This document shows, one piece after another, positions 17,811 to 27,331 of a stretch of DNA of 64,000 nucleotides (its first letter is position 1; every line of letters starts with the position of its first letter). Location of the stretch: contig CABTXQ010000001.1 of the NCBI GenBank assembly GCA_902488835.1, positions 1 through 64,000 of the forward strand. The letters run 5' to 3'. The translations under genes and the position numbers were made by a program. The notes beneath the pieces are model-generated. The model did not search any database. It had not been told where the DNA came from and saw only the letters and a list, made by a program, of their open reading frames with translations. Source of the DNA: an uncultured Ileibacterium sp. (GTDB lineage Bacteria; Bacillota; Clostridia; Peptostreptococcales; Anaerovoracaceae).

Positions 17811-18798
17811 TAATGATTCATATTCAAAAATTGCAGAAAAGATGAGGTCGTATGAACACGTCCTCATCTTTCCTCATATTCACCCTGATGGTGATGCACT
17901 AGGATCATCAGGGGCACTTTGTAGGGCATTGAGGATTCTTGATATAGAGGCTTATGTCTTGGTAGATGAAAACTTTCCGCATAACTTTGATTTTTTAGAT
18001 GAAGATATTTCTACATTTGATAATGAAGTTTTTAATGGGCTTGATTACCTTGCGGTTATGGTTGATTGTAGTGATACGAGCAGAATTTCAAATCGTTTAG
18101 ATGTATTTAAGTCAGCCAAAGAAAGAATCGTGATTGATCATCATATAACAGCATCGCCTGATTTTACACCGGATCTAATGAGAGTTGAACCTGACTCAGC
18201 TGCCACAGGAGAATTGATATATTACATCATTAATGAGCTAGGCATCACAATGGACAAATACATATCCTATGCAATTTTTACAGCGATAACTACGGATACA
18301 GGGAATTTTCAACACTCAAATACTACAGCAAGAAGTCACAAAATAGCTGCAGCACTCTATGATGTAGATGGATTTAATTCAAAGCCAGTAAGCAATCTGA
18401 TATACAACAGAGACTCTCTAAACTCGTTCGAACTTGAGAAGCTCGTAATGGACAGCATCAAGATATATGAGCAAGGAAAGATTATAATTGCTTTCATAAC
18501 ACAGGAAATGCTTAAGAAAACTAACACAGATATGAGTGAAACGGATAGATTTATCACCAAACTTATGACAATAGATGAGGTTGAGATTGCTGTAATTTTA
18601 AAGGAAAATCAAGCTAATCTAACAAAGGTAAGCCTAAGAGCTAAATCCTATGCTGATGTCTCAAAGCTAGCTGATAAATTCGGTGGAGGTGGGCACAAGA
18701 GGGCTGCAGGATTTAATCTTTCGGTTCCGCCGAAGGAAGCTCTTTCTTTAATTATTGATGATCTTAAAAAAGCTTTACGAAATGAATGGGATTATTAA
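17800..18798 (+). CDS. nrnA: Bifunctional oligoribonuclease/PAP phosphatase NrnA (DHH family)
   Basis: Degrades very short RNAs (nanoRNAs) and, in characterised relatives, dephosphorylates 3'-phosphoadenosine 5'-phosphate. The metal-binding motifs are HIHPDGDALGSS (about 26-37) and the DHH triad (Asp113-His114-His115). The C-terminal DHHA1 motif is FGGGGHKRAAGF (about 295-306). The length is 332 residues. Its start lies within rbfA and its end overlaps truB, suggesting coupled translation. Confidence 0.93.
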   Translation: MSNNNDSYSKIAEKMRSYEHVLIFPHIHPDGDALGSSGALCRALRILDIEAYVLVDENFPHNFDFLDEDISTFDNEVFNGLDYLAVMVDCSDTSRISNRLDVFKSAKERIVIDHHITASPDFTPDLMRVEPDSAATGELIYYIINELGITMDKYISYAIFTAITTDTGNFQHSNTTARSHKIAAALYDVDGFNSKPVSNLIYNRDSLNSFELEKLVMDSIKIYEQGKIIIAFITQEMLKKTNTDMSETDRFITKLMTIDEVEIAVILKENQANLTKVSLRAKSYADVSKLADKFGGGGHKRAAGFNLSVPPKEALSLIIDDLKKALRNEWDY

Positions 18799-19735
18799 CA
18801 TAGATAAGCCGAAAGGCTTCACATCACAAGATGCACTTAGAAAAATTAAAAACATTTTATACTCATATGGTGTTCGAGAGAAGATAGGACATACAGGAAC
18901 CCTGGATCCTATTGCAACAGGACTTTTAACTGTTTGTATAGGAAAAGCCACAAGGATAATAGAATATATGGGTGCAGATATAAAAACCTATGTTTGCACA
19001 ATGAAGCTGGGAAAAAAGAGCGATACCTTGGATGCAACAGGAGAAATTCTCTTTGAAAAAGATTTTTCAAATGTATCTTATGAAGATATCAATAAGGCAT
19101 TTAGCGAATATAAAGGAATAGTTGAACAAATCCCGCCAAAGTATTCAGCCTTGAAATATAAAGGGAAACCTTTGTACGAATACGCAAGAAAGGGCATCGA
19201 TATTGATATAGAAATCAAGAAACGAAAGGTGTTCATAAGGGATATTGAAATTTTGAATATTGATTTATCAAAGGGTGAAATCAAGTTCAAGGTTTCGTGT
19301 TCAAAGGGAACATATGTGAGGACGATTTCAGATGATATAGGAAATCAGCTTGGTTGTGGTGCTATAATGACTGAGCTGAGAAGGATTTCAAGCGGAGCAT
19401 TTAGTATTGATGATGCTTTTACCATAGAAGACATTGAATCCATCAATCTGAAGAATCTAACTAGTCTTTTTACTCTACCGGAAGAAGCACTTGTCAATCT
19501 TGGGAAGATCAATATCATGGATCAGTTTCTAAATAAATTCATAAATGGGGTGTCCGGTGAAAGTGATGATTATACCGTGATTAAAGAGCCGAAAACAGAG
19601 TTTCCTTTCAAAGTAGATTACGAGGTTAACTCATACATGATATACGATAAAGGCGAATTTATTGGAATCGGAGAGATTGACAATAATAAAAGATTAGTAG
19701 TCAAGAAGGTGATCAAAGGTTATGAAAATATTTAA
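18782..19735 (+). CDS. truB: tRNA pseudouridine(55) synthase TruB
   Basis: Makes the T-loop pseudouridine 55 in tRNA. The catalytic Asp42 is in GTLDPIATGLL; KIGHTG, PPKYSALKYKGKPLYEYAR and SKGTYVRTI follow in family order. Earlier in-frame starts exist (TTG 18755, ATG 18758), but the ATG at 18782 gives the family start MNGIINIDKPKGFTSQ. It overlaps nrnA by 17 bases and has no clear ribosome site, so it is probably coupled to nrnA translation. 317 residues. Confidence 0.95.
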   Translation: MNGIINIDKPKGFTSQDALRKIKNILYSYGVREKIGHTGTLDPIATGLLTVCIGKATRIIEYMGADIKTYVCTMKLGKKSDTLDATGEILFEKDFSNVSYEDINKAFSEYKGIVEQIPPKYSALKYKGKPLYEYARKGIDIDIEIKKRKVFIRDIEILNIDLSKGEIKFKVSCSKGTYVRTISDDIGNQLGCGAIMTELRRISSGAFSIDDAFTIEDIESINLKNLTSLFTLPEEALVNLGKINIMDQFLNKFINGVSGESDDYTVIKEPKTEFPFKVDYEVNSYMIYDKGEFIGIGEIDNNKRLVVKKVIKGYENI

Positions 19736-20669
19736 TACAATTGATGAATGGGATGTTAAAGAACCTGTTGTAGTAGCACTCGGAAATTTTGACGGAGTTC
19801 ACATAGGGCATCAAAAGCTTATTGGAACCTGTGTCAATCAAGCAAAAGAGATGGGGATAAAGTCTTTATGCTATACGTTTTCTAATCATCCAAAGAATTT
19901 AATTGCTAGGATAAACAACAAAGAAAAGGCAGTATCTCCCGTAAGATTTATCACAAGTAACGAGGAGAAATACGAATATATAGCTTCACTCGGGATAGAT
20001 TACATCCTTTCAATACCTTTTGATAAGAAGACGATGATTACACCTGCAAATGAATTTATAACTAATGTTTTGATTGAAAAATTGAACGCAAAAGGCGTTT
20101 GCTGTGGGTTTAATTACAGTTTTGGAGCGAGAGGGGAGGGGACTTCCAGAACGCTTATCGGAAAGGGGAAGGAACTCGGGTTTCATACATACGTACAAAA
20201 TCCCGTAGAAGTAGAAGGAGAGGTTGTAAGCTCAAGCCTTATAAGAAAGAATATTGAGTCAGGCAATATGATCAAAGCATCTAATCTTCTCGGACATCCA
20301 TATAGGGTAAGTGGAGTTGTAATAGAGGGTAATAAGCTCGGAAGGTCGTTCGATATGCCAACTGCTAATATCAGTCTAGAAGCAGAAAGAATTGTACCTC
20401 CTAACGGAGTGTATTATACAAAGACTGAAATTGACGGTACCATATATAACAGCATATCGAATATAGGTGTTAAACCAACAATAGGAAATTATGCCAAGTC
20501 TATCGAAACAAATGTATTTGGATTTGACAAAAGCATATATGGAAAAAGGATAAAGGTAGAGTTCTTCCATTGGAAGAGGGAAGAAAAAAAGTTTGAAGAG
20601 ATTGGAGATCTAATTGAACAGATGAGAATAGATGCACATGAAGCGGAAATATGGTGGAAAGAGCATTAA
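19722..20669 (+). CDS. ribF: Bifunctional riboflavin kinase/FAD synthetase
   Basis: Converts riboflavin to FMN and FMN to FAD. The N-terminal nucleotidyltransferase has GNFDGVHIGHQ (about 22-32) and CGFNYSFGARGEG. The C-terminal flavokinase domain has GRSFDMPTANI (about 206-216) and the NGVYYTKTEI strand. 315 residues. It overlaps truB by 14 bases and is the last gene of this translation/RNA operon. It uses the product of the riboflavin operon at 37233-40807. Confidence 0.96.
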   Translation: MKIFNTIDEWDVKEPVVVALGNFDGVHIGHQKLIGTCVNQAKEMGIKSLCYTFSNHPKNLIARINNKEKAVSPVRFITSNEEKYEYIASLGIDYILSIPFDKKTMITPANEFITNVLIEKLNAKGVCCGFNYSFGARGEGTSRTLIGKGKELGFHTYVQNPVEVEGEVVSSSLIRKNIESGNMIKASNLLGHPYRVSGVVIEGNKLGRSFDMPTANISLEAERIVPPNGVYYTKTEIDGTIYNSISNIGVKPTIGNYAKSIETNVFGFDKSIYGKRIKVEFFHWKREEKKFEEIGDLIEQMRIDAHEAEIWWKEH

Positions 20670-20779
20670 TATCATTGAAAATCAAGCACTTTTGAATAGA
20701 ATGATAGCTTAATAATAAAAACCAAATATTGATATATTTACAATAAAAAATGATGATAAAGTGAAGTAATTATGAAATA

Positions 20780-20820
20780 AAAAACACATAAATTTTTATT
20801 TATGTGTTTTTGTTTTTAAT
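20780..20820 (+). terminator. Intrinsic terminator after ribF
   Basis: AAAAACACATAAAT (20780-20793) pairs perfectly with ATTTATGTGTTTTT (20798-20811) around a TTTT loop and continues into GTTTTT. A-rich on one side and T-rich on the other, it could act in both directions. The remaining intergenic sequence to 20913 is AT-rich; a weak promoter (TTGAAT, 17 bases, TAAATT at 20857-20885) may serve the next gene. Confidence 0.9.
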
Positions 20821-20913
20821 TTTATAAATCTATTTTAATAAATGGTAAAATTCAGATTGAATTTAACTTATATTTTCAATAAATTTCTGATGATTTATAA
20901 AAGGAGCGGACTT

Positions 20914-22692
20914 ATGAAACCGGTTTTCAAAAAAATGCAAAAACGTAGGGTTGCTTCCATTATTACCTTGGTGTGCATTTTTACAATGCTAACATCAATG
21001 GTCTCATTTGGAATCAATGACTATACGACGTCAAATAATTCTTATGTCTCATTGTCACAATCTGAGTCAAGAAATGTACCTGCTGAGGATAATAAAGACT
21101 TTTCGCCTCGTAATGGCAATGGACTTGCTAGAGAAAATGGTACACTCTATTTTTATAAAAATGGGAATAAATGTGTTGATGGCTGGATTAAAGATGGTAA
21201 ATTATTATATTTTGCAGATCCTGATGGCAAACTTTATAATGATGTAAAAAAGACAATAGATGGTAATGAATACATATTTGACAGATCAGGAATTATGTAT
21301 AAAGACATCTTTAAATTTAAAGGCGAGGCTTATTATGCAGGTAATGATGGAGTAATTCGCAAGAATTCATGGATCAACTTCAATGGAAATAGGTACTTTG
21401 CAAAAGAAGACGGCGTACTATATAGTAATACGATAATTAACATTGATGGGAATAATTACGCATTTGACACTTATGGTCGTCTTTATACGGGTATTTTCTT
21501 TAATGGAGATAAAAAGTATATTTCGAGAGAAAATGGTATTCTTAAGGTATCTGAATGGTCCGAAATAGATGGATGCAAGTATTACTCTAAGTCTGACGGT
21601 ACACTTGCTGCAAATGAATCTTTAGAAATTAACAATGTCTCATACTCATTTAGTAAAGATGGTAAACTCATTGTAGCTAACTGGATAAATTCTGAAGACG
21701 GATATTCTTACTATATGGGTAATGATGGTTCACTATATAAAAATGGAGTATTCAATATAGACAATAAGCTCTATGGATTTGATACAAAAGGAAGAAAACT
21801 GATAGGACTATTCAATATCAATAGTGAGAAATACTATGCCGATAAAAATGGAGTTATAAGTAAAAATTCATGGAATTTGGTAGATGGGAAATATTATTAT
21901 TCCAATAATGATGGAAAGTTAATGAAAAATGGAATTCATAATATTAACAATACTGATTATGCATTCAATAATGATGGTTCTGCAATAAGTGGATTATTTA
22001 CACATGATAATAAGCAATACATAGCATCTGAAAAAGGTGAAGTGCTTAAAAACGGTATAAAAAAATACAATGGTAAATCTTATTATGCCAGCACAGATGG
22101 ACATATATTTAAGAATACATTAATTACATTTGGACCACCTAAATACTTTGCTAAAGAAGATGGAACATTAGCATGTAATGAGACGATAAGATACGGTGGG
22201 AGAACCTATAAGTTCGATAATAATTGCGAGATAGTTAAAGATTATAGCTTACATGAAAGAATCATTGAGGCTGCAAGAAATGAGATAGGGACAAAGACAG
22301 GTAAAAAATACTGGGATAACTTGTTCAATGGATCACCAGGCTATGTAAATGGTGACAGTACACCATGGTGTGCATGCTTTGTTAAATGGTGTTTTGATAA
22401 AATAGGTGAAGGAAGCAGAATTAGTGGTGTTAAAAATAAGGCATATGTACCTTCGTATAGAGCATGGGGTCAGAGCAATGGCTTATGGACAAACACACCT
22501 TCTCCGGGAGATATCATTATATTCAGGTATTCTCCTTCTTCAAGTGGATCACATATAGGATTTGTTGAGAGTGTAAATGGTAATAGCATTACAACTGTTG
22601 AGGGAAACACAGGAAGGTCATACCACGGAGAGGTAAAACGTAATACTTACAATATTAATAGCAGTTATATTTTTGGTTTCATTCATTATTAA
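20914..22692 (+). CDS. Secreted cell-wall-binding repeat protein with CHAP amidase domain
   Basis: Probable peptidoglycan hydrolase. I chose the ATG at 20914, preceded by AAGGAGCG, over an upstream in-frame ATG at 20842 without a ribosome site. It gives a signal peptide (KKMQKRR then a hydrophobic stretch to about residue 33). About 18 tandem cell-wall/choline-binding-type units of about 20 residues follow from residue 70 to 450, each around an aromatic pair and a DG turn (YYAGNDG, YFAKEDG, YYASTDG); roughly every third unit has a YxFDxxG variant. The CHAP domain fills about 460-592, with the likely nucleophile Cys486 (PWCACFV) and His547 (GSHIGFV). It is monocistronic, with terminators on both sides. 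The wall ligand cannot be told from the repeats. Confidence 0.9.
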   Translation: MKPVFKKMQKRRVASIITLVCIFTMLTSMVSFGINDYTTSNNSYVSLSQSESRNVPAEDNKDFSPRNGNGLARENGTLYFYKNGNKCVDGWIKDGKLLYFADPDGKLYNDVKKTIDGNEYIFDRSGIMYKDIFKFKGEAYYAGNDGVIRKNSWINFNGNRYFAKEDGVLYSNTIINIDGNNYAFDTYGRLYTGIFFNGDKKYISRENGILKVSEWSEIDGCKYYSKSDGTLAANESLEINNVSYSFSKDGKLIVANWINSEDGYSYYMGNDGSLYKNGVFNIDNKLYGFDTKGRKLIGLFNINSEKYYADKNGVISKNSWNLVDGKYYYSNNDGKLMKNGIHNINNTDYAFNNDGSAISGLFTHDNKQYIASEKGEVLKNGIKKYNGKSYYASTDGHIFKNTLITFGPPKYFAKEDGTLACNETIRYGGRTYKFDNNCEIVKDYSLHERIIEAARNEIGTKTGKKYWDNLFNGSPGYVNGDSTPWCACFVKWCFDKIGEGSRISGVKNKAYVPSYRAWGQSNGLWTNTPSPGDIIIFRYSPSSSGSHIGFVESVNGNSITTVEGNTGRSYHGEVKRNTYNINSSYIFGFIHY

Positions 22693-22702
22693 GTAAAAAG
22701 CG

Positions 22703-22736
22703 AAGCTTGTCTACTATAAAAAGTGTAGACAAGCTT
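22703..22736 (+). terminator. Strong hairpin after the CHAP gene
   Basis: AAGCTTGTCTAC (22703-22714) and GTAGACAAGCTT (22725-22736) form a perfect 12-base stem with a ten-base loop. Only short T runs follow (TATGCTTTATG), so its efficiency is uncertain. It insulates the CHAP gene from rpsO. Confidence 0.8.
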
Positions 22737-22754
22737 TATGCTTTATGATAGACT

Positions 22755-22860
22755 AGCTGAGGAATGTTAACGTACCTTAGCTTTTGCAATTTGCAGCTCC
22801 GGCGATTGCGATGCTTTGGTGAATATATTGCAATAATTAGGCAATAGAAGAATAGGAGGT
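22755..22860 (+). promoter_or_regulatory. Structured leader of rpsO, candidate S15 autoregulatory RNA
   Basis: The stretch before rpsO is unusually rich in pairing. AGCTGAGG (22755-22762) pairs with CCTTAGCT (22775-22782), with one G-T. GCAAT (22786-22790) can pair with ATTGC at 22805-22809, while a second ATTGC (22827-22831) can pair with GCAAT at 22841-22845, just before the AGGAGG site. The duplicated complementary words allow mutually exclusive folds. S15 is known to repress its own mRNA in several bacteria through unrelated leader structures; that this is such a leader is inference. Confidence 0.5.
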
Positions 22861-22865
22861 TTAAT

Positions 22866-23132
22866 ATGTTATCAAAAGAGAAGAAAGCAGAAATTATCAA
22901 GGAATATGCTATAAAGGAGGGCGATACAGGTTCTCCTGAGGTACAGATAGCTATTCTGACATATAGGATTAATGATTTGAATGATCATTTTAAAGCACAT
23001 CCAAAGGATAATCATTCAAGAAGAGGCTTGCTTAAGATGGTCGGTCAAAGAAGAAACATGCTTAGATATTTGAAAGATACTGATATCGAGAGGTATAGAA
23101 CGCTTATATCACGTCTCGGACTCAGGAAATAA
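22866..23132 (+). CDS. rpsO: 30S ribosomal protein S15
   Basis: Primary 16S rRNA-binding protein of the 30S platform, 88 residues. [37 protein letters not shown] and the C-terminal [12 protein letters not shown] are all conserved. AGGAGG is seven bases before the ATG. It precedes pnp, the usual rpsO-pnp pairing, with a terminator-like hairpin between them. Confidence 0.98.
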   Translation: MLSKEKKAEIIKEYAIKEGDTGSPEVQIAILTYRINDLNDHFKAHPKDNHSRRGLLKMVGQRRNMLRYLKDTDIERYRTLISRLGLRK

Positions 23133-23147
23133 TACTTACAAAATTTT

Positions 23148-23180
23148 GAGCGGGAATTTCCCCGCTCGTTTTATATTTTT
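23148..23180 (+). terminator. Terminator-like hairpin between rpsO and pnp
   Basis: GAGCGGG (23148-23154) pairs with CCCGCTC (23161-23167) around AATTTC, followed by GTTTTATATTTTT. It probably terminates part of the rpsO transcripts, with read-through into pnp. A role as an RNase processing site, as known for rpsO-pnp in other bacteria, is also possible. Confidence 0.85.
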
Positions 23181-23214
23181 TAACTACAATTAACAGGAGG
23201 GAGTTGTTAATTAA

Positions 23215-25329
23215 ATGGGAAGGTTTACAGATTATAAGGTTTTTAAATATCCGCTTGCAGGAAGATTGCTTCAGCTTGAAGTAGGCAAATATGCCGAGCA
23301 GGCTAATGGTGCGGTTATGGTTAAATATGGGGATACTTCGGTTCTTTGTACAGCTGTTGCTTCTAAGGAAGCAAAGGAGGGAGTAGATTTTTTCCCATTA
23401 AGTTGTAATTATGAAGAGAAAATGTATGCTGTTGGGAAGATACCAGGCGGATATATCAGAAGAGAGGGAAGACCCGGCGAGCATGGAACTCTGACATCAA
23501 GGCTTATGGATAGACCACTGAGACCTCTTTTCCCAAAAGGATATAGGAATGAAGTTTCAGTAATTGCAACTGTAATGAGTGTTGATCATGATTGTTCTCC
23601 TGAGATTTCGGCTATGATAGGTTCATCCGTAGCATTGGCTATCTCGGATATTCCATGGGATGGCCCTACAGGATCGGTAAAAGTTGGAAGGGTGGACGGA
23701 GAGTTTGTAATCAACCCTGATACAAATAAAAGACAGATTTCAGATATAGATCTTACCGTTGCAGGAACAGAAGAAGCGATTATGATGGTTGAAGCGGGTG
23801 CTCGTGAAGTTCCTGAAATGGATATGCTTGATGCTATTATGTTCGCTCATGAAGAGATAAAAAAGCTCTGCAAATTCATTAAAGAAGTTGTAAGTGAGGT
23901 CGGACTAGCAAAATCAGAATACAAGGTATTTAAGCCGGGAGAAGATGTGGAAGCTGCAGTAAGAGAGTATTCCACAAACAAGATGATAGAAGCTATAAAG
24001 ACCTTTGACAAGCAGGAAAGAATTGTCAATATGGATGCTGTATCTGAAGATGCAGTTCTTAGATTTGAAGAAGAATTCCCTGAGAGAGAAGAGGAAATAA
24101 AAGACGTAATACATACAATAAAAAAAGAAGAAGTACGTCGAATGATTCTTGATGAAGGAAAGAGACCAGATGACAGAACTCTTGAGGAGATTAGACCTCT
24201 TTGGTCGGAAACAGGATTACTTCCAAGGGCACATGGTTCAGGACTATTTAAGAGAGGACAGACCCAGGCATTTTCAGTTGCAACAATTGCACCTTTAAGT
24301 GAAAAACAATACCTTGACAGCATAGATATTGATAGACCAACAAAAAGATATATGCATCAATATAATTTCCCGGGTTATTCGACAGGAGAACCTAAATCTC
24401 CTCGTTCACCGGGCAGAAGAGAAATAGGACATGGAGCACTTGCTGAGAGAGCTCTCATACCAGTGCTTCCAGATGAAGAAGAATTTCCTTATACAATAAG
24501 GGTAGTTTCTGAAGTATTATCATCCAATGGTTCTTCATCTATGGCATCAACTTGTGGTTCAACTTTGGCACTTATGGATGCAGGAGTTCCAATAAAAAAA
24601 CCTGTATCAGGAATTGCTATGGGATTGATTGAAAGGGTTAATGATGACGGAACAAGCGATTATGCAATTTTAAGTGATATTCAAGGAATGGAAGATTTCC
24701 TAGGAGATATGGATTTTAAGGTAACAGGTACGGAGGACGGTGTAACAGCAATGCAGATGGATATAAAAGTCCACGGTCTTTCAAGAGAAATCCTTGAAAA
24801 AGCTCTTATTCAGGCTAAGGTTGGAAGAGCACACATATTAAAGAATATGCTTGAAGAGATAAGTGCACCAAGAAAGGAACTTTCTCCATATGCTCCAAGG
24901 TGTATATCTATGCGTGTTGACCCTGATAAGATAAGACTTGTAATTGGTCCTGGAGGAAAGAACGTCAACAAAATCGTTGAAGAAACGGGATGCAAAATCG
25001 ATATATCCGATGATGACGTAGGCCTTATCATGATATATAGTGAGGATAAAGAAGGAGCTGAGAAGGCTAAGAAGATGATAGATTATCTTACTGCTGATGT
25101 CGAAGTCGGTAAGGTATATGAAGGAGAAGTAAAAAGGATAATGAATTTCGGTGCTTTTATCGAAATATTACCTGATAAAGAAGGGCTACTCCACATATCA
25201 AAGATTTCAGATAAGAGAATTGATAAGGTTACCGATGTTTTGAATATTGGTGATAAAGTTGAGGTAAAGGTAACAGAAATAGATAGTCAGAACAGGATAA
25301 ATCTAACGAGAAAAGACTTAAATAAGTAA
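23215..25329 (+). CDS. pnp: Polyribonucleotide nucleotidyltransferase (PNPase)
   Basis: Trimeric phosphorolytic 3'-5' exoribonuclease. It has two RNase PH domains (about 10-225 and 310-550, with FFPLSCNYEEKMYAVGKIPGG and FPGYSTGEPKSPRSPGRREIGHG), an all-helical linker, a KH domain (about 555-610, GPGGKNVNKIVEETG) and an S1 domain (about 620-695). The length is 704 residues. An in-frame stop directly precedes the ATG, fixing the start even though the GGAGGG site is unusually far away (about 13 bases). Confidence 0.98.
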   Translation: MGRFTDYKVFKYPLAGRLLQLEVGKYAEQANGAVMVKYGDTSVLCTAVASKEAKEGVDFFPLSCNYEEKMYAVGKIPGGYIRREGRPGEHGTLTSRLMDRPLRPLFPKGYRNEVSVIATVMSVDHDCSPEISAMIGSSVALAISDIPWDGPTGSVKVGRVDGEFVINPDTNKRQISDIDLTVAGTEEAIMMVEAGAREVPEMDMLDAIMFAHEEIKKLCKFIKEVVSEVGLAKSEYKVFKPGEDVEAAVREYSTNKMIEAIKTFDKQERIVNMDAVSEDAVLRFEEEFPEREEEIKDVIHTIKKEEVRRMILDEGKRPDDRTLEEIRPLWSETGLLPRAHGSGLFKRGQTQAFSVATIAPLSEKQYLDSIDIDRPTKRYMHQYNFPGYSTGEPKSPRSPGRREIGHGALAERALIPVLPDEEEFPYTIRVVSEVLSSNGSSSMASTCGSTLALMDAGVPIKKPVSGIAMGLIERVNDDGTSDYAILSDIQGMEDFLGDMDFKVTGTEDGVTAMQMDIKVHGLSREILEKALIQAKVGRAHILKNMLEEISAPRKELSPYAPRCISMRVDPDKIRLVIGPGGKNVNKIVEETGCKIDISDDDVGLIMIYSEDKEGAEKAKKMIDYLTADVEVGKVYEGEVKRIMNFGAFIEILPDKEGLLHISKISDKRIDKVTDVLNIGDKVEVKVTEIDSQNRINLTRKDLNK

Positions 25330-25353
25330 AACAAAATATAGTGGTGAAATGAA

Positions 25354-27291
25354 ATGAAGACAATTATATTTACTAAGAAACGGGCAAAAAAGGCTACATT
25401 TTTATACATATTATTGTGTTCATTTCTTTTTATTTTTCTAGGTCTAGTCGATGTTTATGCTGATACGCCTGAATATAACACAGATGAATATAATATCAAT
25501 ATAGTCATAAACAAGGACAACACATTTGAATACACCGAAATGATAGATGTAGATTTCAAGACTCCTAGTAGAGGTATATATAGGAATATTCCTCTTAGCG
25601 GGAGATATTCAATAAAAGATATTAAAGTTAATGGCTATGATTACAAGGTCTTTAATAAGAATAGGAACAAGGTAATAAGAATTGGTTCTCCTGATAAATT
25701 TATTGAAGGTAAAAAGCAATACACTATTAAATACACTATTAAAGGTTATTATCAATCTAAAGGAGATTATCTATATCTTGATGTCTTTCCTTCCGGCTGG
25801 GAAACTCCTATAGGAAAAGTAAATGCACATATTAAATTTCCGAAAGATTTTCCTATGAATAATTTAAAGATATATTCTGGGAAGTATGGAGATAAAGACT
25901 TATACTATGGAGACATAAATATTGATAAAGATAATAAAACAGTTGATTTTTATGCTGAAAATATGCCTGATAATATAGGTGTAACAATTGGAACAGATTT
26001 GCCAAATAATTATTGGCAGGATGTGAATAAAAAGGGTGGTTTTACATCATTAATAATCTTGCTTTCCCTTATAGCTATCGTAGCTTTAAGACTAACGGCT
26101 GGAAGGAATCCGCGAATCACAGAGGTTGTTGAATTTAATCCACCTGAAGACATGACACCTTTAGATATAGGATATGTTATCGACGGAACGGTAGATAAAA
26201 AAGATATATCATCAATGATATTTTATCTTGCTAACAAGGGATATATAACCATTAAGGAGGTTGCAGAAAACAGCTTTGAATTCATTCTAAGGGATTATCC
26301 TAAAGATGAAAAAAATTCGGTAAAATTGTTCTTTGACGGTATCTTCAATGACGGTGCATCAGAAGGGCAGGAAGATATAGGCAAAACAGTAGATCCGGAA
26401 AAAATAGGTTCAGGTGTAGCTGATAAGCTCGTTGATATTACAGGCGCTGTTGAAGCTCAGTTTGTTGGTGAAAATAAAATCTTTTCTAAAAAATCAAAGA
26501 CAGCAGATATTGTATCTAAAACGATATTTTTCATTGCGAATATATTAGTTTATATTGTATATAAATTTTATACCGGGATTGATACAGATGAACCGGTTTC
26601 AGTCTTTGTAGAGATATTTTTTGGATTATTATTTGCTTCAATTATTACGGCAGGAATGTTTTACTTTGTAAGGTTATATTACAGGAAGTACTCTGGGAAA
26701 AAGGCATCTACTGGATTAAAACTCACCCTTTTCTCACTCCCATACATCCTTATCTCATTTGGTATGGCGTACTTTACCTGTGTTCGTGAGAGCTCAATTG
26801 ATAGTATTAAGGTGTTCACCGTGTATATGATGTTTTTAATAGCTTCGCCTATTTTTATATCAGGAATGAGAAGTAGAACAAGTGAAAATGCAAGGTTAAT
26901 GGGTAGAATACTTGGGTTTAAGAATTTTATTTCCACTGCTGAAATTGCAAAGCTTGAGGAACTGATTGAGGGGGATCCTGATTACTTCTATAATATTCTT
27001 CCATATGCTTATATATTTGGATTGACAAAAAAATGGGCAAATAAGTTTGATAATATTTTGGATGATAAACATCCTGACTGGTATGAATCTTATAAAAATG
27101 TATATGTGCCTGGATTAATGAATACAGCTTATTTTGCGACCATGATGAATAGTGTTTCAAAAGACATGATTGGCACTATGAATATTAAGGATACTGATGG
27201 ATTTGGCGGCTTCTCGGGAGGCGGATTCTCAGGAGGTGGCGGTGGCTTTACTGGAGGCGGCTTCGGTGGAGGCGGCGGTGGAGCTTGGTAG
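25354..27291 (+). CDS. DUF2207 family membrane protein
   Basis: 645-residue protein of unknown molecular function. A signal peptide (residues 1-37, ending VYADTPEY) leads into an extracellular DUF2207 domain (about 40-220, FEYTEMIDVDFKTPSRGIYRNIPL). One membrane segment follows near 230-250, then a cytoplasmic stretch, then four further hydrophobic segments between about 390 and 515. The tail is a glycine-rich run ending GGGGGGAW, typical of this family. It is paired with lemA immediately downstream, a combination seen in many bacteria and thought to act at the envelope. Confidence 0.88.
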   Translation: MKTIIFTKKRAKKATFLYILLCSFLFIFLGLVDVYADTPEYNTDEYNINIVINKDNTFEYTEMIDVDFKTPSRGIYRNIPLSGRYSIKDIKVNGYDYKVFNKNRNKVIRIGSPDKFIEGKKQYTIKYTIKGYYQSKGDYLYLDVFPSGWETPIGKVNAHIKFPKDFPMNNLKIYSGKYGDKDLYYGDINIDKDNKTVDFYAENMPDNIGVTIGTDLPNNYWQDVNKKGGFTSLIILLSLIAIVALRLTAGRNPRITEVVEFNPPEDMTPLDIGYVIDGTVDKKDISSMIFYLANKGYITIKEVAENSFEFILRDYPKDEKNSVKLFFDGIFNDGASEGQEDIGKTVDPEKIGSGVADKLVDITGAVEAQFVGENKIFSKKSKTADIVSKTIFFIANILVYIVYKFYTGIDTDEPVSVFVEIFFGLLFASIITAGMFYFVRLYYRKYSGKKASTGLKLTLFSLPYILISFGMAYFTCVRESSIDSIKVFTVYMMFLIASPIFISGMRSRTSENARLMGRILGFKNFISTAEIAKLEELIEGDPDYFYNILPYAYIFGLTKKWANKFDNILDDKHPDWYESYKNVYVPGLMNTAYFATMMNSVSKDMIGTMNIKDTDGFGGFSGGGFSGGGGGFTGGGFGGGGGGAW

Positions 27292-27331
27292 TTAATAGTT
27301 TCTCGTACTATAGATTATAAGGAGGGTAAAA

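Noticed and set aside
20780..20820. AT-rich repeat region as an insertion-sequence remnant
   Set aside because: The structure is fully explained by a terminator stem; no transposase fragment or target duplication was found.
21008..21247. Second open frame inside the CHAP gene
   Set aside because: It is an out-of-frame product of the repetitive coding sequence with no ribosome site.
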